34,744 nucleotides of DNA. Source: Methylotenera sp. (GTDB lineage Bacteria > Pseudomonadota > Gammaproteobacteria > Burkholderiales > Methylophilaceae). Made by a program: the position numbers and the translations under genes. The notes below the pieces were generated by a model, which ran no database searches, was not told where the DNA came from, and was given only the letters and a program-made list of their open reading frames with translations. Location: positions 1-34,744 of the forward strand of contig NZ_JAQSDC010000020.1 in NCBI RefSeq assembly GCF_029945705.1, written 5' to 3'. This document shows, piece after piece, positions 1-7,625 of the stretch. The first letter of the stretch is position 1. Each line of letters starts with the position of its first letter.

Positions 1-54
1 CCGTTAAGTAATTATAATCTCTTAACTTGTGTCGCATTTTATTAGACCATTACA
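1..54. mobile_element. Possible insertion-sequence end cutting into the GGDEF/EAL gene
   Basis: Reading the minus strand, recognisable EAL homology runs to Arg-Trp-Gln and then stops abruptly. The following sequence, from position 54 leftward, begins TGTAATGG and resembles IS termini that start with TG. No reading frame there continues the EAL domain, so a simple frameshift does not explain the loss. I infer that a mobile element or a rearrangement junction starts at about 54 and continues out of the window. No transposase, second inverted repeat or target duplication is visible, so the family is unassigned. Confidence 0.35.
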
Positions 55-1604
55 GTTTGCCAGCGGATTAAAGCTTCAGCGCCGCTAATAAGACCTGTTG
101 CAAAATTGACCTTTGGTTGGTAATGCAGCAAAAACTCACCATTTTCTATCGCAAGCCGCAAGCGATACTCCATCGTCACGCGCTCGGTTAATGCTTCATT
201 CAATTCTTGCGTATAAATTTGATAGTTGTTACGACCAGCCTTCTTGGCTTTATACATAGCCGAGTCAGCATTTTTAAGGAGTGTATTCGGTTCGATACCA
301 TCATCAGGATAAACACTAATGCCTATGCTAGAAGTGACAACATAATCTAGCTCATTAATGACACAAGGCGCGGCGATAGTGGTCAATACACGCTGCATAC
401 TGATTAAAACGTCATTCACACTCTCGATATTAGTCAGCAATATCACAAACTCATCGCCACCTAATCTCACCACAGTATCGACTTCACGAATACAACTAGA
501 GAGTCGTTTAGACATAATCAATAGCAACTGATCGCCGACCTCATGCCCCATACTATCGTTGATGAGCTTGAACTGATCAAGATCGACAAAAGCCACGGCC
601 ATTTTATTGTTGTAACGGTCTGCAAAATTGATGGACTGTTGCAGTCTATCATTCAGCATATAGCGGTTAGGTAAACCCGTCAGGCTATCATGTTTGGCTT
701 GGTGCTCAATTTTGTGATCGTAGTTTTTACGTGCTGTAATATCCTCAACTGTACCTTCGTAGTAGAGTAAATTTCCAGCTTTATCATGCACCATGCGTGC
801 ATTTTCAGAAATCCAGATAGTGCTATTATCTTTTTTATAAACTAGTGACTCGAAGTTATGCACGCTTTGATTGGCTAACATGGCTTGCACAAACTCTTCA
901 CGACGACCAGGCGTCACATAAAGCTGTTGCTGTATATTGTTAAGCACACTAATCAGTTCTTCTGGTGAGGTATAACCATATATCTTGGCTAATGCAGGGT
1001 TAACAATCAGATAGTTTCCATTAGGCGATGTCTGAAATATCCCTTCAATCGCATTCTCAAAAATAGAGCGATAACGAAACTCTGCATCATGCAGTGACTG
1101 TTCAGCAACTTTACGTTGTGTAATATTCTGGATAAAACCTTCTATCGCATGTACTTTACCTTTTGCATTATAAATTGGGTTACCTCGTTCACAGACCCAA
1201 ATAATGTCAGTATTTGCATGACGTATACGATATTCAACCTCAAAGCGTTTGCCTAACTTAACAGCTTCGTCAATCGCTAGCCTAACTTGCTCTCTGTCAT
1301 CTTTAAAGATTATCTCTTCATAAGAAACTATGTTGTTAAACATTAAATCATCAGGAAAGTAACCAGTTAAATCTTTACATCCATCACTCACATAAATCAT
1401 GGTCCAGTGCTGATCATAAAGATTGCAATAAACCAAGCCCTCTAGATTGTCGACAAGCGTATCGAGCATGCGCTGACGATCATGCACAAAGGCATCAATA
1501 GAAATAAGGCATTTAGCTTTTGGTAACTGCGAGTTCATGTTTTTGGCTGCGTAATAGATCAGTGTCCATAAATACGCATTTACTAAGCATAATTTATGCC
1601 ACAT
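42..1604 (-). CDS. PAS-PAS-GGDEF diguanylate cyclase with truncated EAL domain
   Basis: This is a probable diguanylate cyclase making c-di-GMP from two GTP. Two PAS/PAC sensor domains lie at about residues 45-165 and 172-293. A GGDEF domain follows at about 300-465 with an intact GGDEF signature (382-386) and an inhibitory-site RxxD (REVD, 373-376) five residues before it. The EAL phosphodiesterase domain starts near 478 and keeps the EAL signature (510-512). It ends at residue 520, against roughly 240 residues for a whole domain, so phosphodiesterase activity must be lost. No transmembrane segment is convincing, although the first 22 residues are hydrophobic. Met23 (position 1538) is an alternative start, and neither start has a clear ribosome-binding site. 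The protein now looks like a cyclase-only remnant of a dual-domain enzyme. Domain assignment is sure; the exact start is not. Confidence 0.85.
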   Translation of the reverse strand: MWHKLCLVNAYLWTLIYYAAKNMNSQLPKAKCLISIDAFVHDRQRMLDTLVDNLEGLVYCNLYDQHWTMIYVSDGCKDLTGYFPDDLMFNNIVSYEEIIFKDDREQVRLAIDEAVKLGKRFEVEYRIRHANTDIIWVCERGNPIYNAKGKVHAIEGFIQNITQRKVAEQSLHDAEFRYRSIFENAIEGIFQTSPNGNYLIVNPALAKIYGYTSPEELISVLNNIQQQLYVTPGRREEFVQAMLANQSVHNFESLVYKKDNSTIWISENARMVHDKAGNLLYYEGTVEDITARKNYDHKIEHQAKHDSLTGLPNRYMLNDRLQQSINFADRYNNKMAVAFVDLDQFKLINDSMGHEVGDQLLLIMSKRLSSCIREVDTVVRLGGDEFVILLTNIESVNDVLISMQRVLTTIAAPCVINELDYVVTSSIGISVYPDDGIEPNTLLKNADSAMYKAKKAGRNNYQIYTQELNEALTERVTMEYRLRLAIENGEFLLHYQPKVNFATGLISGAEALIRWQTVMV

Positions 1605-1824
1605 AGAAAACAGTTGATGACAAACCCTGCTTTCGCTAGCAATCGACAGATGAATGATCAGCTATCAGGGTATTAGCATTAATCATTTGGAAGAGTTTCT
1701 TGGTAACGTACATTTTTAGGTGCATCAATTACAGAACACGCACCAAAGTTAGCTATTCAAAATACATTTCAAGACCTGCCAATAGCTAAACCTATGAACA
1801 ACTTGCTAAACACTCTTTTTATTA

Positions 1825-1840
1825 TGGCTTGAATTTTGCT
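1825..1840 (+). promoter_or_regulatory. Sigma-54-type promoter upstream of the Cache-CheW gene
   Basis: The element TGGCTTGAATTTTGCT has GG (1826-1827) and GC (1838-1839) separated by exactly ten bases. It matches 10 of the 12 informative positions of the sigma-54 consensus TGGCACGN4TTGCW. Initiation would fall near 1851, giving a leader of about 60 bases before the ATG at 1912. A GGTGC (1719-1723) and a GCACC (1740-1744), which resemble NtrC half-sites, lie about 80-105 bases upstream at a plausible enhancer distance. The match was made by eye. Confidence 0.6.
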
Positions 1841-1870
1841 TAAATAACATTAAATATAAGCATAGCAACA

Positions 1871-1888
1871 GCGACAGCGACAGCGACA
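1871..1888 (+). repeat. Three tandem copies of GCGACA in the leader
   Basis: Three perfect hexamers GCGACA stand just upstream of the ribosome-binding region of the Cache-CheW gene. They lie outside the coding region, so copy-number changes would alter leader length but not the protein. No function is assigned. Confidence 0.8.
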
Positions 1889-1911
1889 ACAATAACTTTA
1901 CAGGTATTCTC

Positions 1912-4464
1912 ATGAATAAAATCACTACCATTCAGCTTGATAACTTTCTCCCTTATATGAGAGATGTCATCCGTTGTGAACAATCACTGCACGAGTTGAA
2001 TCTGATGTGGCGCATGATTGAGTCATCGGCGAAAATGAACTGCCCAACCGAAGCTAAAAGCATTCTACCTACCATGGCAGCTACCCGAGCAGGCTTTAAT
2101 AGGCTAGAAAATGAGCTTGTCTTAAGCTTGGTACAAGAGAAGGTAGCTACCGTATTAAATGAAATTGATACAAAGGCGCAATATGTCATCGATATTTTGG
2201 TTCGTAATCTTTATGAGCGCACAGCCGATGTAGGATTTTTAGCCACAGATAACGAGCTATGTGAATTTGTTGCAGGCTTATCAGGCAATGATGAAATTAT
2301 TCGTGCACGCTTACTCGCCTATAGAAAGAAATACACCGTCTACGATGAAATTATTTTATTGGATGTAGATGGCAATGTTTTAGTGCATATTGATGAAGAA
2401 ACACCTATTGAAGGCAGCTTAGACCCTCTCATTAAAGAAACATTAATTTCAGATCAATATGTCGAAACCTATCGCGCTACTGATTTACGCCCTAGCAAAA
2501 ATAAAGCACTGATTTACTCTAAACGAATGCAACATCCTCATACTGGCGAGGTGATTGGCGTGTTGTGCTTATGCTTCGACTTTATAGAAGAAATGGCTAG
2601 TATTTTTAAATCACATGGCGACCCATCAGAGCGATCAGTGATGTTGCTACTTGATAGCGATAATTGCGTCATAGAGTCAAGCGATAAGGTATGGGTACCT
2701 GTTGGTGCGATAGTGCCAGTCAATGATGATACGCAATCAAACTTAAAAGTATTTAGTGGTCGCAAATATTTAGTAAGCACCTTTACGTCTGATGGCTATC
2801 AAGGCTATATGGGGCCAAAAGGTTGGCAAGGTCAAGTGATGACGCCCGTAGATATTGCTTTTACTGGCAAGGAAACTAATGCGCTAAAAACTATAGATCC
2901 AGTCGTAGCCGAAGGACTACTCTCACATGCACAATCATTCTGCCCGCCATTATTTGAAGTCATGAATGCGGCATCGACTATACGTCGTGTCGTATGGAAT
3001 GGGCAGGTAATGACGGCAGGACAAAGTGGTGAGCTAATGAAATTAAAAACCGTCTTAGACCAAATTAGCGAAACTGGCACCCGTAGCAATGAGTTGTTCG
3101 CGCAATCGATCAATGATCTATATGAGACAGTGCTCGCCTCTAGGTTAAAAGACTCTGAGTTTGTATCCCATTTATTAGTAGATTTGCTTGATCGCAATTT
3201 ATATGAGCGTTCGGATGACTGTCGTTGGTGGGCAGTGACGCCCGAATTAAGAGCAGCGTTAGCCTTACCAATCATCGATAGTAAAACTGTCACGCAAATT
3301 ACCAATATTCTCGAATATATCAATTCTTTGTATACAGTTTATAGCCGAATATTTGTGTATGACAATACGGGTTGCATTGTCGCCAGTACAAAACCAATGG
3401 AGGATAGCAATTCAATCATTGGCACAAACATAGACGATATAACACTGTCGCAAGTAATGTCACTGCGTACAGAGCAACAATATTATGTATCATCTTTTGT
3501 CGCAGCCACGCTCTATAGCAACGCGCCAACATACATCTACCATGCGGCCATTATGGCGCCAAACAGCCACTCAGTAGTCGGTGGTATCGGTATTGTATTT
3601 GACTCATCACCTGAGTTTTCCGCCATGCTGCAAGGTGGAATTGCAGAAAAAGAATCTTTCACCGCTTTTTATATCAATAGGCAAGGTCAAATCATTTCAA
3701 GCACAGACCCCTCCCGCCCAATAGGCGCCATTCTGGAGATTGATGCAGATTTGCTCGCCTTACCTAATGGTAAAAGTACTTCTCGTATAGTAATTCATGA
3801 CGGGCATTATTCAATACTTGGATGCAGTACCTCGAATGGTTATCGAGAATTCAAAGTCAGTGATGGCTACAAAGAGGATGTTATCGCTGTGGTTTATGAT
3901 TTATTTGGTGAAGTTCGAAGCAGTTACAGCTCTGGGAACAACACAGCATCGATTATTGATGTATCTATGACTCAATCAACAGATCCTGAATTCGCGACGT
4001 TCTTTATTGATGGTGGACTATTTGCAATAGAAGCTGAATATGTACTGGAGGCGTTACCAGCCTCAGAAGTTTCTCGCGTTTCTATAGGCAGTGGTTCAGA
4101 GCGGGTCGGCGTGCTTGCCATTCAACATGAAAACGAAGGTAAAACCTTTGCGTGGGTATTTGATCTTGGATATTTACTCAGTGGAAAACTTACGGTAGTT
4201 AATAGCAACAGCCAAGTCATAGTGATTGAATACCAACAACATAAGATTGGCTTGCTGGTGGGCGCCTTACATTCTGTGGCACAGTTTAATGAAAGCCAAG
4301 TGACTACAACACCGCTAGCAGTTGATAGAGACGGCGTTTTAATCAAAAAAATCATCAAAGCGAATAATGGAAAACTTCTTATTCAAGCGATTAATATTAA
4401 ATATTTGCTCAATATGCTCAGCAGCCCATTTGAACCAGTCGGTCAGAATAGAGAAGTTGCATGA
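1912..4464 (+). CDS. Soluble double-Cache sensor fused to a CheW-like domain
   Basis: The likely role is ligand sensing coupled to a chemotaxis-type signalling array. The last 165 residues (about 685-850) look like a CheW domain, the adaptor that links chemoreceptors to the CheA kinase. Upstream lie two similar halves, each opening with a helix carrying RNLYER (near 97 and 428) followed by a Cache/PAS-like region of about 200 residues, so the sensory part arose by internal duplication. No signal peptide or transmembrane helix is apparent. That is unusual because Cache domains normally sit outside the membrane, and it suggests a cytoplasmic sensor. No cheA, cheY or receptor gene is nearby. A sigma-54-like element precedes it and an imperfect dyad follows. 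The CheW call is firm; the Cache call rests on overall resemblance. Confidence 0.8.
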   Translation: MNKITTIQLDNFLPYMRDVIRCEQSLHELNLMWRMIESSAKMNCPTEAKSILPTMAATRAGFNRLENELVLSLVQEKVATVLNEIDTKAQYVIDILVRNLYERTADVGFLATDNELCEFVAGLSGNDEIIRARLLAYRKKYTVYDEIILLDVDGNVLVHIDEETPIEGSLDPLIKETLISDQYVETYRATDLRPSKNKALIYSKRMQHPHTGEVIGVLCLCFDFIEEMASIFKSHGDPSERSVMLLLDSDNCVIESSDKVWVPVGAIVPVNDDTQSNLKVFSGRKYLVSTFTSDGYQGYMGPKGWQGQVMTPVDIAFTGKETNALKTIDPVVAEGLLSHAQSFCPPLFEVMNAASTIRRVVWNGQVMTAGQSGELMKLKTVLDQISETGTRSNELFAQSINDLYETVLASRLKDSEFVSHLLVDLLDRNLYERSDDCRWWAVTPELRAALALPIIDSKTVTQITNILEYINSLYTVYSRIFVYDNTGCIVASTKPMEDSNSIIGTNIDDITLSQVMSLRTEQQYYVSSFVAATLYSNAPTYIYHAAIMAPNSHSVVGGIGIVFDSSPEFSAMLQGGIAEKESFTAFYINRQGQIISSTDPSRPIGAILEIDADLLALPNGKSTSRIVIHDGHYSILGCSTSNGYREFKVSDGYKEDVIAVVYDLFGEVRSSYSSGNNTASIIDVSMTQSTDPEFATFFIDGGLFAIEAEYVLEALPASEVSRVSIGSGSERVGVLAIQHENEGKTFAWVFDLGYLLSGKLTVVNSNSQVIVIEYQQHKIGLLVGALHSVAQFNESQVTTTPLAVDRDGVLIKKIIKANNGKLLIQAINIKYLLNMLSSPFEPVGQNREVA

Positions 4465-4524
4465 AGCGAATGTAATAACATTTGAATAATATTGCTTAAC
4501 TCCAATAACTGCAAAACAAGTGAT

Positions 4525-4547
4525 GAGTTTTTGTTACAACAAAACTC
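4525..4547 (+). terminator. Dyad downstream of the Cache-CheW gene, possible terminator
   Basis: GAGTTTT-T-GTT and AACAAAACTC form a ten-pair stem with one bulged T and almost no loop, 60 bases after the stop codon. It has no following T run, so it is a weak terminator candidate and could equally be a protein-binding site upstream of the next sigma-54-like promoter. Confidence 0.35.
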
Positions 4548-4574
4548 TAAAAATAAAGTCGACACACTCAAAAC

Positions 4575-4590
4575 TGGTACAGACTTTGCT
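4575..4590 (+). promoter_or_regulatory. Sigma-54-type promoter upstream of the 249-residue protein gene
   Basis: TGGTACAGACTTTGCT has GG (4576-4577) and GC (4588-4589) ten bases apart. It matches 10 of 12 informative sigma-54 positions, including the T and AC flanking the -24 element and TTGCT at -12. Initiation near 4601 would leave a leader of about 25 bases before the ATG at 4626. It is the second of three such elements ahead of consecutive genes. Confidence 0.6.
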
Positions 4591-4625
4591 TAGCAAATCC
4601 ATTATCAGTTTTTAAGCTTATTTAA

Positions 4626-5375
4626 ATGATCAACAATCAAAACTCCCAATTGGGCACTACTCAAAACTCAAAACAAAACTCTATTTATTTAGGTTTGCAA
4701 AGTGTATTAACTGAAAAAGAAGCAAATGAAGTCATTGAAAAGTGGTCCACTTATTTCAAAGCAACAGGTTCTATATTTAACGGGCTAAATAGCTTTGCAA
4801 AAGAAGTTTGTCAAAGCTATGGCATTGCAGATCAGCAACGAGATTTATTAAGAGCGTTACACCGCGCTTTACTGCAAGGGGATAGTGATTTAGCCAGCAA
4901 TGAGGTGAAAGTCAGTTCGCGTAACAAGCTGCCGATTGAGTTAACAATTGAATCAGCAAATGAACTAAGCAGTGAAACAGATAATAGTGAATTCACAGCA
5001 CTATTGACCAACCAAGTGATTAACTCTCCAGAGTTTCTAACATTTCAAAGTTTATTTCTTAAAATTCTAGATTTATTAGAGAAATCAGAAGATGGGTTAA
5101 GTCGTAAGCTAAACCCATTCTTAATAGAACTAATTCACAGCATGCCTTGGTCAGAAGGTCAGCAGAATCAAGTTCTATCGTTGATTAATACGGGTAAAAC
5201 TATTCAGTTACGCAACTATAAGCCTGACCAATTAAAGTCATTTTTAAAACATTTGCGCTCTTGGGTGGAATCTGAGATTGGTAGCACTGAAGCTGCGCAG
5301 GTGATGAGCTCAGCGATTGAAGCCATGAAGAATCAGCCTGAAAACCTCAACTACAATGTTAAAAAGTTTCTATAA
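4626..5375 (+). CDS. Unknown soluble helical protein
   Basis: I do not recognise this 249-residue protein. It has no signal peptide, membrane segment, cysteine cluster or nucleotide-binding motif. The composition is rich in Leu, Ser, Asn, Gln and Glu and appears almost wholly helical. The first 20 residues are Asn/Gln/Ser-rich and probably disordered. The next part (about 24-90) and the C-terminal part (about 130-249) look like two helical bundles. The ATG has no visible ribosome-binding site, but its leader would be only about 25 bases from the sigma-54-like promoter. It lies between a chemosensory fusion and an ammonium channel that carry the same promoter type, so a role in nitrogen response is a reasonable guess only. 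Confidence 0.7.
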   Translation: MINNQNSQLGTTQNSKQNSIYLGLQSVLTEKEANEVIEKWSTYFKATGSIFNGLNSFAKEVCQSYGIADQQRDLLRALHRALLQGDSDLASNEVKVSSRNKLPIELTIESANELSSETDNSEFTALLTNQVINSPEFLTFQSLFLKILDLLEKSEDGLSRKLNPFLIELIHSMPWSEGQQNQVLSLINTGKTIQLRNYKPDQLKSFLKHLRSWVESEIGSTEAAQVMSSAIEAMKNQPENLNYNVKKFL

Positions 5376-5389
5376 GACAATATTTAATA

Positions 5390-5405
5390 AGGCATATTTT
5401 TTGCT
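5390..5405 (+). promoter_or_regulatory. Sigma-54-type promoter upstream of amt
   Basis: AGGCATATTTTTTGCT has GG (5391-5392) and GC (5403-5404) ten bases apart and matches 9 of 12 informative positions of the sigma-54 consensus. Initiation near 5416 gives a leader of about 88 bases. Ammonium transporter genes are classically driven by sigma-54 with NtrC, which supports the call. The T-rich spacer makes chance matching somewhat easier. Confidence 0.6.
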
Positions 5406-5503
5406 TATATTAAACTAGATAACAATATCTAAAACAGATTTTATAGTTCAAATTGTTAAGTTTGATCCATCAAATAATAGTAAATACTTAGGAATTAAAA
5501 CTT

Positions 5504-7018
5504 ATGTACTCCAAAAATAGCAGTCTATGGATATGGCTTTTTGCTGTAACAATGAACTTGATGGCACTGCCAGCATACTCAGAAACAACTAATGTTGAAA
5601 TAAGTCCTAGCCCTGAACCTGCGGTCGTAAGCACAGCTTCACCGGCACCAACAGCCGATGCAACAGACCTCAACTCAGCAGCATCCGCAATCAATACGCA
5701 GCCATATGCACCAGAGCAGGCTGCTCAACCAGTTAGCTCCGTCATTGCTACTGTTCCTGTAGCCCCTATTGTTTATACAAAACCTTACTCGGTTGGTTTT
5801 GATAAAATTAATTCAGGCGACACGGCATGGATGTTATCTTCAACAGCACTAGTTTTGTTAATGACAATTCCAGGGCTAGTCTTGTTTTACGCAGGTATGG
5901 TGCGCAAGAGAAATGTGCTTTCTACCGCTTTGCAAAGCTTTGCAGTCTGCTGTTTGGTGAGTGTTATTTGGATACTTATTGGTTACACCATTGCATTTAC
6001 ACCTGGAGCAACTCCGTTTCTCGGCGGATTTGATCGTCTAATGTTATCTGGCCTTGGTTACATTAAAGCCACTAGCCAGCTGACAGTGAGCCACTTAGCC
6101 CCTACCATTCCTGAATCAGTATTTGTCATGTTTCAGATGACATTTGCGATTATTACACCGGCTTTAATTGTGGGTGCCTTTGCCGAACGCATGCGCTTTA
6201 CAGCCATGTTGTTGTTTATGACCCTTTGGTCTATCTTTGTTTACGCACCTGTGGCGCACTGGGTCTGGGAGCCATCAGGTTTGTTTGCATCTATGGGTGT
6301 ATTGGATTTTGCTGGTGGAACGGTTGTTCACATTAACGCAGGCGCAGCAGGTCTCGTTTGTGCTTATGTATTAGGCCCTAGAGTAGGTTATGGCAAAGTC
6401 CCTTTTATTCCATATAACCTAGTCTATACATTGGTTGGAGCATCACTGTTATGGGTTGGCTGGTTTGGTTTTAATGCAGGTTCAGCATTAGCCGCAGACG
6501 GCCGTGCAGGCATGGCGATGCTAGTAACACAAATAGCGGCAGCAATGGCAGCCTTAACTTGGATATTGATTGAATGGATAGTTAAATCAAGAATTACCAT
6601 GCTCGGATTCGCCTCAGGGGCTGTCGCTGGTCTTGTTGCGATTACACCAGCTTCTGGATTTGTAAATGTTGGTGGAGCATTGGCGATTGGTATTGCTAGT
6701 GGTGCATTGTGCTACTTAGGTGCGACTAGCCTCAAGCGCCTATTAGGTGCCGATGATGCATTAGACGTGTTTGGTATTCACGGTGTGGGCGGCCTAGTGG
6801 GTGCAGTATTGACTGGCGTGTTTGCGGATAAGGCGATAAGTGGCCTAGATTCGAATGTCGCATTACAAGCCGTAGCTGCGTTTAGCACCTTGGCATATAG
6901 TGCAATAGCCACTCTTATTATTTTAAAACTTGTCAATCTAGTCGTTGATTTACGTGTTGACGCTGAAGATGAACATGATGGACTAGATCTCACTCAGCAC
7001 GCAGAGAGGATAATGTAA
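5504..7018 (+). CDS. amt: Amt/AmtB-family ammonium transporter
   Basis: An inner-membrane ammonium channel. A signal peptide (about 1-26) is followed by a Pro/Ala/Ser/Thr-rich stretch to about residue 90, much longer than in E. coli AmtB, and then the eleven-helix Amt core. Family hallmarks are visible: the FYAGMVRKRN motif, AFAERMRF, the VVHINAG segment with the first pore histidine and DFAGG just before it, GWFGFNAGS, and DVFGIHGVGG with the second pore histidine. The C-terminal tail (VDAEDEHDGLD) is the usual cytoplasmic segment contacted by GlnK. AGGA ahead of the ATG serves as ribosome-binding site. No glnK lies beside it; instead the stop TAA overlaps the ATG of a small unknown gene. 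A sigma-54-like promoter lies upstream. The call is secure; the function of the N-terminal extension is unknown. Confidence 0.95.
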   Translation: MYSKNSSLWIWLFAVTMNLMALPAYSETTNVEISPSPEPAVVSTASPAPTADATDLNSAASAINTQPYAPEQAAQPVSSVIATVPVAPIVYTKPYSVGFDKINSGDTAWMLSSTALVLLMTIPGLVLFYAGMVRKRNVLSTALQSFAVCCLVSVIWILIGYTIAFTPGATPFLGGFDRLMLSGLGYIKATSQLTVSHLAPTIPESVFVMFQMTFAIITPALIVGAFAERMRFTAMLLFMTLWSIFVYAPVAHWVWEPSGLFASMGVLDFAGGTVVHINAGAAGLVCAYVLGPRVGYGKVPFIPYNLVYTLVGASLLWVGWFGFNAGSALAADGRAGMAMLVTQIAAAMAALTWILIEWIVKSRITMLGFASGAVAGLVAITPASGFVNVGGALAIGIASGALCYLGATSLKRLLGADDALDVFGIHGVGGLVGAVLTGVFADKAISGLDSNVALQAVAAFSTLAYSAIATLIILKLVNLVVDLRVDAEDEHDGLDLTQHAERIM

Positions 7019-7380
7019 TGGCAGAGACCTTGCACAGCACTGAAAAAGTTTCAGTAGCCGCGCTTATTAGCGTGATACTGAGGCGTAAAATAAGTCGGAC
7101 CATTGATATTAAATGGCTAGTTGAAAATGAAGCTTATGCCAAAAACATCATTGCGCTCTCTCGTGAACAAGGATTAACCGACCTCAATAAATATGTCGAT
7201 CGTTTTGAAATCCTGATGTTTGGAAAGTTATCTACGCCGACAGCCGTAGAAAAATCAAGTGCCACTAAAAATGAATCGACAGCTTTCAAAAAAATATTAA
7301 CGCCATCTTACGAAGAGGAAGAATCCGAAGACACTACTGAGGTAATGGATCCACATAAATATGTAGGTGGTATAAGATAG
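7018..7380 (+). CDS. Unknown 120-residue protein coupled to amt
   Basis: The ATG shares its first A with the last base of the amt stop codon (TAATG), so the two are almost certainly translationally coupled and made from one transcript. The product has no signal peptide, membrane helix or recognisable domain. Residues 10-70 are basic and predicted helical, followed by a Ser/Thr-rich linker and an acidic patch with a run of Glu and Ser near 100. It is not a GlnK/PII protein: the length is similar but the PII signatures are absent. A role in ammonium uptake or its control is inferred from coupling alone. A long near-palindrome begins at the base after its stop codon. Confidence 0.75.
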   Translation: MAETLHSTEKVSVAALISVILRRKISRTIDIKWLVENEAYAKNIIALSREQGLTDLNKYVDRFEILMFGKLSTPTAVEKSSATKNESTAFKKILTPSYEEEESEDTTEVMDPHKYVGGIR

Positions 7381-7416
7381 AATTTAACCTCGGTAAAATT
7401 TTAACTAGGTTAAATT
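7381..7416. repeat. 36-base near-perfect palindrome after the amt operon
   Basis: The outer arms AATTTAACCT and AGGTTAAATT are perfectly complementary over ten bases, and the inner part continues the symmetry, so 16 of 18 pairs match. It starts immediately after the stop codon of the amt-coupled gene. It could be the operon's 3' stem-loop, stabilising the mRNA or ending transcription, although it is AT-rich and has no clean T tract. Partial copies of GTTAAATTTGG follow at 7409-7434. The 245-base gap also holds two TATATTGGTGCA repeats and no gene. Confidence 0.7.
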
Positions 7417-7485
7417 TGGAAAAGTTAAATTTGGCAAGGTTAAAAAATTGATGTTAAACAGCCCATTTTGACCAAGTCACAAGAA

Positions 7486-7516
7486 TATATTGGTGCAGGA
7501 TTTATATATTGGTGCA
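7486..7516. repeat. Two direct copies of TATATTGGTGCA
   Basis: Identical 12-base copies occupy 7486-7497 and 7505-7516, 19 bases apart. From memory, the sequence matches one half of a classical NtrC site (TGCAC-N7-GGTGCA), but the opposite half TGCAC is missing in both. They lie between convergent genes rather than upstream of a promoter. A short symmetric GGATA-ATA-TATCC (7525-7537) follows. Function unknown. Confidence 0.6.
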
Positions 7517-7625
7517 ATTGTAATGGATAATATATCCACTTTTTTGCTACCAACTTTCTACCCAAGTAGCATGAAGCTATTACGCGGAAACAACTAAGCC
7601 TTAATTAACTTAACTGCTATTCAGC

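Noticed and set aside
7586-7600. GG-N10-GC spacing as a fourth sigma-54 site
   Set aside because: The -12 element lacks the TT before GC and the -24 lacks the flanking matches; no gene starts downstream on that strand.
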